Shown piece after piece: positions 7,681-16,101 of a DNA stretch of 64,000 nt (the first letter of the stretch is position 1; the number at the start of each line of letters is the position of its first letter). The position numbers and the translations under genes were made by a program. The notes beneath the pieces are model-generated. The model saw nothing but the letters and a program-made list of their open reading frames with translations. It was not told the origin of the DNA and searched no databases. Origin of the DNA: an uncultured Lachnospiraceae bacterium (GTDB lineage: Bacteria > Bacillota > Clostridia > Lachnospirales > Lachnospiraceae). The DNA lies in the NCBI GenBank assembly GCA_910586725.1, contig CAJUJL010000007.1, positions 1 through 64,000 of the forward strand. The letters run 5' to 3'.

Positions 7681-7860
7681 TTGGTAAAAGTGGACAAAGA
7701 TTATGTTATGCAGATGATGATTGCGTTTCCTGTGTATACGTCAGAAGAGGATGAGCTATACAAAGGTTACGTGACGGAATGCATGTATCGTATGTGCGGG
7801 TTTTCCGGCAGCAGCCAGCCCCCGCGCAGCTATGAAGAATACAGGGAGGCAATGCGGTAA
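7681..7860 (+). CDS. Small conserved-looking protein of unknown function
   Basis: A frame of up to 59 codons (TTG 7681; alternatives GTG 7690 and ATG 7708) ends at TAA 7858-7860, which overlaps the ATG of the next gene by one base (TAATG). The product contains YVMQMMIAFPVYTSEED and RSYEEYREAMR, is acidic and has no signal peptide or membrane segment. The tight overlap argues for real translation and coupling to the lipoprotein downstream. No strong ribosome binding site is visible, so the start is uncertain. The family is not recognised. Confidence 0.55.
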   Translation: MVKVDKDYVMQMMIAFPVYTSEEDELYKGYVTECMYRMCGFSGSSQPPRSYEEYREAMR

Positions 7861-8849
7861 TGAAAAAAAACATGTATGCTGCTGTTGTCATAATAGCTGC
7901 CGGCATTTTGTGCGCAGGATGCGGCGGGGAAGCGCTAGGGGAGGAGCCTTTAGATACGCAAAACGTAAAGCGGCAGGAAGAATCGCGGACGGAAAGCGTT
8001 TTTACGGAAGATACCGGGTGTCTTGCGATAAAAGAAACGGAACGTAAGACAGAGGAGATTGCAACAGAAGAGATCACACCCGAAATTTTAGAGTTTGTCG
8101 ATGTGTTTGGGCAGTCGTATCAGGTCGAAATCAATCCGAATGTGAAGAAACACGACTACGATTTAAATGCTTTTTCCCACGAAGGAAACAGGCTTGTTTA
8201 TGAGGGGGATCCCAGGTATGCTTACCGGCTTGGAATCGACGTATCGCATCATCAGGGCAAGATTGACTGGGAGCAGGTGAAAGCGGCCGGATATGAATTT
8301 GCATTTTTGCGGATTGGATACCGGGGATATGGACAGGAAGGGAAGATCTGTGCGGATCGTCAGTTCTCTGAAAACGTCCAGTCTGCACATGCGGCGGGCT
8401 TAGACGTAGGCGTTTACTTTTTTTCCCAGGCTGTAAATGAAGAAGAGGCCGGAGAAGAAGCGGAATTTGTTTTAAAAAACTTAGAAGGAATTCAACTGGA
8501 GCTTCCCGTCGTTTACGATCCGGAAAGCATTCTGGACGCGGATGCAAGGACAGATGATGTAACAGGGGAGCAGTTTACCAGAAATACGATTGTATTTCAT
8601 GACAGGATCAAAGAAGCGGGATATAAACCCATGATATACAGCAATATGCTTTGGGAAGCGTTTCAGTATGACCTTGAGCAGCTGGCGGAATATCCGATCT
8701 GGTATGCGGATTATGAGCCGCTGCCTCAGACGCCTTATCATTTTGAATTTCTGCAGTATACCAATACGGCAAATATAGATGGCGTTGCAGGAGAAGTTGA
8801 TTTAAATATTCAGTTAATACCGACAGATCAGAAAGGAGAAAGGGAATGA
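7860..8849 (+). CDS. GH25-type lysozyme lipoprotein
   Basis: A 329-residue exported protein with a lipoprotein signal (hydrophobic segment ending in the lipobox ILCAGC), a linker rich in Glu and Thr, then a GH25 muramidase domain from about residue 120. Typical GH25 segments are GIDVSHHQGKIDWEQVKAAG, FAFLRIGYRG, VGVYFFSQA, LPVVYDPE (the acidic catalytic pair region) and WYADY. It would cleave peptidoglycan at the cell surface. It lies inside the riboflavin operon, overlapping the small ORF by one base and ribH by four (ATGA), so it is transcribed and probably translated with them. The reason for that linkage is not evident. Confidence 0.9.
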   Translation: MKKNMYAAVVIIAAGILCAGCGGEALGEEPLDTQNVKRQEESRTESVFTEDTGCLAIKETERKTEEIATEEITPEILEFVDVFGQSYQVEINPNVKKHDYDLNAFSHEGNRLVYEGDPRYAYRLGIDVSHHQGKIDWEQVKAAGYEFAFLRIGYRGYGQEGKICADRQFSENVQSAHAAGLDVGVYFFSQAVNEEEAGEEAEFVLKNLEGIQLELPVVYDPESILDADARTDDVTGEQFTRNTIVFHDRIKEAGYKPMIYSNMLWEAFQYDLEQLAEYPIWYADYEPLPQTPYHFEFLQYTNTANIDGVAGEVDLNIQLIPTDQKGERE

Positions 8850-9313
8850 GAACATTAGAAGGAAACATAGTGGCAAAGGAAGCCAGAATTGGAATTGTGG
8901 CGGCGAGGTTTAATGAATTTATTACGTCTAAACTTTTGGGAGGCGCGCTGGATGGATTGAAGCGCCATGACATGGATGAAGATAACATTGATGTGGCGTG
9001 GGTGCCTGGTGCGTTTGAGATTCCCTTGATTGCACAGAAGATGGCAAAGAGCGGTAAATACGATGCGGTAATTTGTCTGGGAGCGGTGATTCGGGGAGCG
9101 ACGACGCATTATGATTACGTATGCGCGGAGGTTTCAAAGGGAATTGCGCAGATTTCCCTGCAGACGGGAATCCCGGTGATGTTTGGCGTATTGACGACGG
9201 ACAACATTGAGCAGGCAATTGAGAGGGCAGGAAGCAAAGCCGGAAATAAAGGATTTGACTGTGCCGCAGGAGCGATTGAGATGATCAATCTGATCCGTGA
9301 AATTCAGGAATAA
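8846..9313 (+). CDS. ribH: 6,7-dimethyl-8-ribityllumazine synthase
   Basis: A 155-residue protein with the lumazine synthase core: IGIVAARFNEFIT near the N-terminus, VAWVPGAFEIPL, CLGAVIRGATTHYDYVC and PVMFGVLTTDN. It condenses the pyrimidine from RibD with dihydroxybutanone phosphate from RibBA to make the substrate of riboflavin synthase. Its ATG overlaps the stop of the GH25 gene (ATGA). It is the last gene of the riboflavin operon; no clear terminator follows. Confidence 0.97.
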   Translation: MRTLEGNIVAKEARIGIVAARFNEFITSKLLGGALDGLKRHDMDEDNIDVAWVPGAFEIPLIAQKMAKSGKYDAVICLGAVIRGATTHYDYVCAEVSKGIAQISLQTGIPVMFGVLTTDNIEQAIERAGSKAGNKGFDCAAGAIEMINLIREIQE

Positions 9314-9443
9314 TTGTTTGTTTTCCGTAAATAAATGATAAAAAGTTGTGCATGATGTCCATAAAACAATGGAAAAAACATGACAAATATGTTAGAATGG
9401 TACCATAACGGCGTGGTTTTATTTTTAGCATAAGGAGGAATGT

Positions 9444-12400
9444 ATGAAAAAATTATGGAAATGCATCACTGCGGCAACGCTGGCGATATGCGTAACGGCA
9501 TCCGGCATATTGCAGACAGATTTTGCAACAAAGACCTGGGCGGCGGAAGTCAATCTGGACGATGGTCTGGTCGGATACTGGACGTTTGAAGGAAATACGC
9601 AAGAAGAGCAGCTTGCAAATAAAGCGTCCGATCAGACGATTCGTGCGGCGATAACAGGAAGCGGCGTGACGTTGGAGAGCGCTGCGGGGGTGGACGCACA
9701 GGCCGCTGCGTCTTTTGGGGGGAATAATAATTCCTATCTTACTTTAAATCTTGTGGGAGCAAATCAGGGACTGCAGGCTTCCGGCGCTTTTACGATTGGA
9801 CTTTGGATGAAGCTGAATGCAATGCCTGGCTCTTCTGATAACACGAGTATCTTCCATCAGGAAGGAGACGGTAACGGAAACGGCAGAGCGATTCTTACGA
9901 TTGGGGGCAACGGCAAGTTTGGAACGTATCTGGATGCGACAAATCGCTATGGAAGTCAGACCGTTCAGAGAGACGAATGGCATCATGTGATGCTTGCCGT
10001 AGATGCTGCGGGCGACGGAAGAAAAGCATATTTCTATCTGGACGGGGTGAAGACGAATGAAGTAACGCTTACAGGGAGCTTTGTAAACGGAAGCGGAAAT
10101 ATACGCGTTGGAGCTCACAGAGTCAATGCGGACAATCCCGCAATCAACGGCGTTATGGATGAGATCCGTTATTACAACAAAGTCATTGACGCGGATACGG
10201 TAAAAGCAATTTATGACCTGCACGGCGAGGCTGTCAGTATACAGCAGGAGAGGAGCCGTCTGGCAGAGCTGATTGAAAGCGCAAGGGAGCTTGGAGCCGA
10301 CGGTACGGACGAGGTTTCCGTTCAATTGAAAGCGGCAATTGAGAAAGCAGAGGGAATTCTGGCCGGTGAATCGGCGGATCTTGCGGCATTAGAAGCTATG
10401 ATAACTGAGCTTACGAATGCCATACGTGCAGTTGAGAGCCAGACGCCGGTTGTAATTGAAGCAGATACGTCAAATGTAATTCGTGAAATTCCATCCGCTA
10501 TGTTCGGCATCAACCATCGTTATCATAAATATGGTTATGGAACCTGGGATAAAGAAAATCATAAAATGAACGATGCGTTTGAAGCGCTTGTAAAAGAAGC
10601 GAAATTTGGCTCGGTGCGTTATCCGGGCGGTACGGTTTCCAATCTGTTTACCTGGAAAGATACGATTGGAGACGAAGCGGAAAGAACGACGACGATTGCC
10701 GGGAACAATTTTTACTCCGATGCAGGGGAAGTTCCGGTAGACCCGGCGTTTGGCGTGGATGAAGCGATGACCTGGATTTATGACGATCTGAACGCGGATG
10801 CGATTTTCGTTTATGGTCTGGGCAGGGGAACTCCGCAGGATGCGGCAGATTTGGTAGAATACTTAAACGCTCCCAACGACGGCAGCAATCCAAACGGGGG
10901 CACGGACTGGGCGGCGGTGCGCGCTGAAAACGGGCATGAAGAGCCTTACGGCGTTACCCGTTTTGAGCTTGGAAATGAATTCAGCGATACGGGACAAGAC
11001 TACTGGATGTCAGGCGCAAGCCAGGAGAACAAAGGCACCGTAGATCTTTATATTGAAGGCGACGTTATGACGATTTCCGGTCAGAGAAGCTATTCCCAGA
11101 CAAATAACAGAGTTGCGAAAAAGGGAGACTGGAGAGCCAATGCGTCTAAGAGCGACGGCAATCCAAATGAAGAGCGCTACGTATATTATCTTCCGGTTGT
11201 AGAGGATTCGGCGGAAGTATTTGTAGCCGGGACGAAATGGGAAATTGTGGAGTCTTTGGATGGCGCGGGAGCGGCAAACGTATGTACGTTTGATTACGAA
11301 ACGGGAAAGATCTCTTTTGGCGACGGTACAAATGGCAATATACCGCGGGCGGGTCAGCAAATCACCTGCAATTACAAGACGGATCAGGCGGGATTTGTTG
11401 ATTATTACGAGGCGATGAAAGCGGTCGATCCTAAGATAGAGCTTTACTCCGGCATTGTTGACAGACTTCAGAACAGCTTTATTGATAAAATGCATCAGAA
11501 AGAATTCGATAACAAATATGACGGAGTTATCATTCATCCTTACAGCAACGGCGTTACCAGTTATGAAGATTCTCTGGTGAAAGCGAAAAATTTCTCCAAT
11601 AATATAGCGACTTATAAAAATAAAATGCATACGGTTTCCGGAGATGACAAAAAGAAAGTGGCGGTTTCAGAATTTGGAATTTTAAGCGTCAGCCCGGCAA
11701 GCAATTATCAGACGTCTCTTGGCCATGCGATTTATATTGCCAACCATATGGTTGACTGCGTCAATTCCGGCGCTGCATACCAGAATAAACACTGTCTGGT
11801 GGATTCTGCGTCGGGAAGCGATAACCTTGGAAACTGGCAGCAGTGCGTGATTCAGTGCCATGAGGGAGAGAACGGCAATACGTTTGTTTCTACTCCGTCG
11901 GCCCGTCTTTTCTCGATTTTTAATGAGATGACAGGAAATCTGCAGGTGCGCGAAACGGTTACAGGAAACGAAGTATTTACCGGAAGCGGCGCAGGCGCGG
12001 TAAATAATTTGAATGTATATACTACAAAAGACGACGCTGGAAATACATATATCATGGTAATAAACAACAAAAAAGAGAACGCTTCGGCTGTGGAACTTTC
12101 CATAAAAGACAGAGATCTGACCGGCAGGACAGTGGAAATATGGTCTATGGGTTCGGATAATGTTGACGATGCGAATACATTAGACGCGCCGAATAAAGTC
12201 ACAGTGGAAAAAACAACGAAAACTGCGGATAGCAGCAGTATTTTATATACATTGGAGCCGCATTCCGTATACAGTTTTAAAATTCAGGCGGATCCGGTTG
12301 CCGGAACAGAAATTGCGGGCAGCGATAACGAAGAAGAAGGAACTGTGACAGGCATGCCGCAGGAAGCGATGCCTGGAGATGAAGTTACGGTTACTGCAAC

Positions 12401-13094
12401 GCCAAAAGAAGGATATGTTTTTGTCGGATGGTTTTTGGAAGGCGATGAAGAACCCGTTTCCACAGAACAGGAATATACGTTTGTAGTAATAAAAGGAAAG
12501 AAGCTTACAGCTAAGTTTGAAAAGAAGAAGTTTAAGATAAGCGTGACGGCTGAAACCGGAGGAACGGCGTCCTGCGATGTGAAAGAAGCCGTTGGCGGCG
12601 ATTCGGTTACGGTTACGGCAGCGCCAAACACAGGGTATGGTTTTGACGGTTGGTACGAGGGAAGCGTTCAGGTATCAAAAGAAAAGATTTATACATTTGC
12701 CATTCAAAAGGATACGCAGCTTACGGCGCGGTTTCTTGTAATAAGCACACCGAATCTGCCGGCTGGTTCATCATCGGGCTCGTCTGATTCAACGAACGAA
12801 GTTCAGGCTCCTGACGCGCCCAAAGGCGTGAAAGCCAAGAAAGTGAAAAAGGGCATTCAGTTGATCTGGAAAAAGACAGCCGGCGTGGACGGCTATGTGA
12901 TTTACCGCTCTTACAAGAAAAACAAGGGATATAAGAAGCTTACGGAAATAAAAAAAGCCGGAACTAAGAAGTATCTGGATAAAAAAGCAAAAAAAGGAAA
13001 GACGGCATATTACAAAATAAAATCGTACAAAACGATCAATGGCAAAAAGGTATTAAGCGCTAAATTTTCTAAAGTAGTGAAAAAGAAAAGATAG
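9444..13094 (+). CDS. Large secreted multidomain glycoside hydrolase
   Basis: A 1216-residue exported protein. It has a signal peptide (about 1-34, ending near TWAAE), a LamG-like concanavalin domain (about 38-258, starting GLVGYWTFEG), a helical FIVAR-like linker (about 262-332), and a clan-A-like catalytic region (about 336-960) resembling GH51/GH79-type enzymes. Candidate catalytic Glu residues lie in RFELGNEFSD (near 512) and VAVSEFGIL (near 743), with a beta-rich insertion between them. Two InlB-type repeats (GYVFVGWF and GYGFDGWY) span about 965-1100, and an FN3-like lysine-rich tail runs to the end. It probably attacks a host or plant glycan at the cell surface; the exact family and substrate are uncertain. 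An extended -10 (TGTTAGAAT, 9390-9398) lies upstream. Confidence 0.82.
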   Translation: MKKLWKCITAATLAICVTASGILQTDFATKTWAAEVNLDDGLVGYWTFEGNTQEEQLANKASDQTIRAAITGSGVTLESAAGVDAQAAASFGGNNNSYLTLNLVGANQGLQASGAFTIGLWMKLNAMPGSSDNTSIFHQEGDGNGNGRAILTIGGNGKFGTYLDATNRYGSQTVQRDEWHHVMLAVDAAGDGRKAYFYLDGVKTNEVTLTGSFVNGSGNIRVGAHRVNADNPAINGVMDEIRYYNKVIDADTVKAIYDLHGEAVSIQQERSRLAELIESARELGADGTDEVSVQLKAAIEKAEGILAGESADLAALEAMITELTNAIRAVESQTPVVIEADTSNVIREIPSAMFGINHRYHKYGYGTWDKENHKMNDAFEALVKEAKFGSVRYPGGTVSNLFTWKDTIGDEAERTTTIAGNNFYSDAGEVPVDPAFGVDEAMTWIYDDLNADAIFVYGLGRGTPQDAADLVEYLNAPNDGSNPNGGTDWAAVRAENGHEEPYGVTRFELGNEFSDTGQDYWMSGASQENKGTVDLYIEGDVMTISGQRSYSQTNNRVAKKGDWRANASKSDGNPNEERYVYYLPVVEDSAEVFVAGTKWEIVESLDGAGAANVCTFDYETGKISFGDGTNGNIPRAGQQITCNYKTDQAGFVDYYEAMKAVDPKIELYSGIVDRLQNSFIDKMHQKEFDNKYDGVIIHPYSNGVTSYEDSLVKAKNFSNNIATYKNKMHTVSGDDKKKVAVSEFGILSVSPASNYQTSLGHAIYIANHMVDCVNSGAAYQNKHCLVDSASGSDNLGNWQQCVIQCHEGENGNTFVSTPSARLFSIFNEMTGNLQVRETVTGNEVFTGSGAGAVNNLNVYTTKDDAGNTYIMVINNKKENASAVELSIKDRDLTGRTVEIWSMGSDNVDDANTLDAPNKVTVEKTTKTADSSSILYTLEPHSVYSFKIQADPVAGTEIAGSDNEEEGTVTGMPQEAMPGDEVTVTATPKEGYVFVGWFLEGDEEPVSTEQEYTFVVIKGKKLTAKFEKKKFKISVTAETGGTASCDVKEAVGGDSVTVTAAPNTGYGFDGWYEGSVQVSKEKIYTFAIQKDTQLTARFLVISTPNLPAGSSSGSSDSTNEVQAPDAPKGVKAKKVKKGIQLIWKKTAGVDGYVIYRSYKKNKGYKKLTEIKKAGTKKYLDKKAKKGKTAYYKIKSYKTINGKKVLSAKFSKVVKKKR

Positions 13095-13133
13095 CCAGTT
13101 GTTACGATAGATTATAAAAAGGAGGATATTGTT

Positions 13134-14057
13134 TTGAACAAACCGGTATTAGTTGTAATGGCTGCGGGCATGGGAAGTCGTTATGGAGGATTAAAGCAGA
13201 TGGATCCAATGGATCAGGCAGGCCACGTAATTTTGGATTTTTCCGTTTATGACGCCATGCTGGCAGGGTTTGAAAAGGTGGTTTTTATCATCAAAAAAGA
13301 AAATGAAGAAGAATTCAAAGAATGCGTAGGCGACAGGATTGCAAAACGCATGCAGGTGGAGTATGCATATCAGGAGCTGACCGCTCTGCCGGATGGATTT
13401 GAAGCGCCGGAGGGAAGAGTAAAGCCGTTTGGCACGGGGCACGCAGTGCTTTGCGCCAGGGATAAGGTAGACGGACCGTTTGCTGTCATTAACGCAGACG
13501 ATTTTTACGGACGGCATGCGTTTGAGGTGATTTATGATTATTTAAGCCAGCCAAAAACAGGCGATACCTATCAGTATGTTATGGTGGGCTATATCATGGA
13601 AAATACGCTGACGGAAAACGGCCATGTGGCAAGAGGCGTCTGCCAGATAGACGACGGAGGACATCTTGTGGAAATTCATGAGCGTACGCGTATTGAAAAG
13701 CGGGGAGATGTAACTGCCTATACAGAAGACGACGGCGCAACCTGGGTGACAATTCCGGCAGGAAGCACAGTATCCATGAATATGTGGGGATTTGAAGAGA
13801 ATCTGATGGAGGAGCTTGAGAAGCGATTCCCGGCATTTTTGGAAGAAAATCTGGAAAAGAATCCTTTGAAATGCGAATTTTTCCTTCCTTCAGCCGTGCA
13901 GGAGCTTATGGAAGAAAACAAGGCAGTCGTTACCGTATTAAAATCAGAAGACCGCTGGTATGGAGTAACTTATAAAGAAGATAAAGAAACGGTGATGAAA
14001 GCAATTGCGGAATTCAAGGCAAACGGCGTTTACCCGGATAAATTGTGGGAAGCATAG
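13134..14057 (+). CDS. Sugar-1-phosphate nucleotidyltransferase
   Basis: A 307-residue nucleotidyltransferase. The nucleotide-binding signature AAGMGSRYGGLKQMDP is at residues 10-25, and the DD metal motif is in FAVINADDFYGR. It would join a sugar-1-phosphate to a nucleoside triphosphate. It starts with TTG at 13134 behind AAGGAGG. A sugar-1-kinase of the NahK type follows 16 bases later, and a secreted glycosidase lies 40 bases upstream. I infer that it activates the sugar released by that glycosidase; a UDP-sugar pyrophosphorylase role is likely but not proven. Confidence 0.85.
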   Translation: MNKPVLVVMAAGMGSRYGGLKQMDPMDQAGHVILDFSVYDAMLAGFEKVVFIIKKENEEEFKECVGDRIAKRMQVEYAYQELTALPDGFEAPEGRVKPFGTGHAVLCARDKVDGPFAVINADDFYGRHAFEVIYDYLSQPKTGDTYQYVMVGYIMENTLTENGHVARGVCQIDDGGHLVEIHERTRIEKRGDVTAYTEDDGATWVTIPAGSTVSMNMWGFEENLMEELEKRFPAFLEENLEKNPLKCEFFLPSAVQELMEENKAVVTVLKSEDRWYGVTYKEDKETVMKAIAEFKANGVYPDKLWEA

Positions 14058-14072
14058 GGAGGTAGAGATTCA

Positions 14073-15146
14073 ATGGACAAGAAAGATATTTTAAAACAGT
14101 TTCAGGTAGAAGGCGACGTTACATCTGTAGAGCCATACGGCAGCGGGCACATCAACCATACGTATCTCGTGCAGATGGCAGACGATAAGAAATATATTTT
14201 GCAGGGAATCAATACGACGATTTTTAAAGATACGGATCAGTTGATGGAGAATATCTTAAACGTCACTTCTTATCTGCGGGAAGAGATTGTGCGTACGGGC
14301 GGCGATCCTGCCAGGGAGACTTTGACGGTAGTTATGACAAACGACGGAAAGTCTTATTATACGGATGAGGAAGGCAATAAATGGCGCGTATATGATTTCA
14401 TTGAAGGAGCGCAGACATTTGACGCGGTTGAGAGCAAGGAAGATTTTTACCAGAGCGCGGTAGCTTTTGGAAATTTCCAGGCAAAGCTTGCAAATTTCCC
14501 GGCGGATACGCTGCATGAGACGATTCCGAATTTCCACAATACGGCAAAACGCTATCGCGATTTGGAAAAGGCAATTGAAGAGGACGTAAAAGGCAGAGTT
14601 GCCGAAGTAGGGCCGGAAATTGCATTTGTACGGGAAAGAAGCAAAGAATTGTCCGAGCTTCACGATATGCTTGCAAAAGGCGATCTTCCGCTTCGCGTAA
14701 CCCACAACGATACAAAATTAAATAACATTATGATTGACTCCGATACGCACAAGGCAATCTGCGTCATCGATCTGGACACGGTAATGCCGGGACTTTCCGC
14801 GCATGATTTTGGAGACGCGATTCGATTCGGCGCAAATACGGCTGCGGAAGACGAACCGGATGTATCAAAAGTTTCCTTGTCGCTGGAACTGTTTGAAATT
14901 TATGTCAAAGGATTTTTAGAGGGCTGCGGCGGAAGACTGACGCCAAACGAAGTCAAAGTTCTGCCAATGGGAGCCAAAATGATGACAATCGAATGCGGCA
15001 TGCGGTTTTTGGCCGATTATCTTGAGGGAGACGTTTACTTTAAGATTGCAAGAGAAAAGCACAATCTTGAGCGCTGCCGGACGCAGTTTGCGCTGGTGGC
15101 CGATATGGAAAAGAAATGGCGGCAGATGTGCGAGCTTTGCCAGTAA
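14073..15146 (+). CDS. NahK-like anomeric sugar kinase (aminoglycoside phosphotransferase fold)
   Basis: A 357-residue kinase of the phosphotransferase-enzyme family. The N-lobe has YGSGHINHTYLV. The catalytic loop is THNDTKLNNIMID and the metal-binding segment is CVIDLDTVMPGLSAHDFGDA, a pattern typical of N-acetylhexosamine 1-kinase. Such kinases phosphorylate the anomeric hydroxyl of N-acetylhexosamines or related sugars. Pairing with the preceding nucleotidyltransferase gives kinase plus pyrophosphorylase, the salvage route from free sugar to nucleotide sugar known from the bifidobacterial lacto-N-biose/galacto-N-biose pathway. The phosphorylase of that pathway is absent here. The sugar acted on is inferred only. 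Confidence 0.83.
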   Translation: MDKKDILKQFQVEGDVTSVEPYGSGHINHTYLVQMADDKKYILQGINTTIFKDTDQLMENILNVTSYLREEIVRTGGDPARETLTVVMTNDGKSYYTDEEGNKWRVYDFIEGAQTFDAVESKEDFYQSAVAFGNFQAKLANFPADTLHETIPNFHNTAKRYRDLEKAIEEDVKGRVAEVGPEIAFVRERSKELSELHDMLAKGDLPLRVTHNDTKLNNIMIDSDTHKAICVIDLDTVMPGLSAHDFGDAIRFGANTAAEDEPDVSKVSLSLELFEIYVKGFLEGCGGRLTPNEVKVLPMGAKMMTIECGMRFLADYLEGDVYFKIAREKHNLERCRTQFALVADMEKKWRQMCELCQ

Positions 15147-15206
15147 GAAGCGCGCGACACCCTGCATACGGTTGGAGCGGAATAATATAGAAAGAAAAGG
15201 TAAAAA

Positions 15207-15932
15207 ATGAGACTGCTTTTTATACGGCACGGAGAGCCGGACTATGAAAAAGATTCTCTGACGGAAAAAGGCTTTCGGGAAGCGGGGTATCTTGCGGAAT
15301 ATCTTGCGGGTGAAAAAATTGATACATGTTATGTTTCTCCGTTGGGCCGGGCAAAGGATACGGCGGCTCCCACTTTGAAAAGAAAGCATATGCGGGCCGA
15401 AGAATGTCATTGGCTGCAGGAGTTTCCCGCAAAAGTGATACGGCCGGACAAAGGATATAAAATTAATTGCTGGGATTTTCTGCCACAAGACTGGATGAAC
15501 GTCAGAGAATATTATGACAGGGACGCATGGGCGTCTACCAGTCTGATGCAGGAAGGGAACGTGTTGGAAGAGTATAATTATGTGACAAAATCTTTTGATG
15601 CGCTGCTGGAAAAGCACGGATACGTCCGGGACGGAAATTTTTACCGGGCTGTGAAGCCAAATCGGGATACGATTGCATTCTTTTGCCACTTTGCGTTAGA
15701 GTGCGTGCTGCTTGGGCATTTGATCGGCGCTTCTCCAATGGTGCTGTGGCACGGATTTTGCGCAGCCCCCTCTTCCGTGACAACGGTGATGACGGAAGAA
15801 AGGCGGCAGGGAACCGCGTCTTTCCGCATCAGCAGATTCGGAGATGTATCGCATTTATATGTAAAAGGAGAAGAACCGTCGTTTTACGCAAGATATTGCG
15901 AGACGTTTGACAGCGACGAGCTGCATGATTAG
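15207..15932 (+). CDS. Histidine phosphatase family protein
   Basis: A 241-residue protein starting MRLLFIRHGEPDYEKD. The RHGE motif near residues 7-10 carries the phosphorylated histidine of the phosphoglycerate mutase-like superfamily; a second conserved His is in FFCHFALE. These are cytoplasmic phosphatases or mutases of broad specificity. The gene lies 60 bases after the NahK-like kinase in the same direction and ends before a terminator, so it may complete the sugar operon, for example by removing phosphate from an intermediate. The substrate is unknown. Confidence 0.85.
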   Translation: MRLLFIRHGEPDYEKDSLTEKGFREAGYLAEYLAGEKIDTCYVSPLGRAKDTAAPTLKRKHMRAEECHWLQEFPAKVIRPDKGYKINCWDFLPQDWMNVREYYDRDAWASTSLMQEGNVLEEYNYVTKSFDALLEKHGYVRDGNFYRAVKPNRDTIAFFCHFALECVLLGHLIGASPMVLWHGFCAAPSSVTTVMTEERRQGTASFRISRFGDVSHLYVKGEEPSFYARYCETFDSDELHD

Positions 15933-15956
15933 GGAAATTATATCAAATGGTGAGAA

Positions 15957-15987
15957 GGCCGGGCGAATTTATATGCCCGGTCTTTTC
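15957..15987 (+). terminator. Intrinsic terminator after the phosphatase gene
   Basis: CCGGGC (15959-15964) pairs with GCCCGG (15975-15980), followed by TCTTTTCC. It closes the unit that begins with the large glycosidase. Confidence 0.8.
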
Positions 15988-16042
15988 CTGATGGTTGTGC
16001 AGGATGATTTCCATAATGCAGAGAAATGTTGTGGCATTTTAG

Positions 16043-16072
16043 TTGACAATGGGACAGTTCGAAATGTATAAT
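16043..16072 (+). promoter_or_regulatory. Promoter of the restriction-modification operon
   Basis: TTGACA (16043-16048) and TATAAT (16067-16072), both perfect consensus boxes, are separated by 18 bases. The first methyltransferase starts 30 bases downstream. Confidence 0.85.
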
Positions 16073-16101
16073 AGAATAAATGTTCGATTAGAGGTGGCAA
16101 A

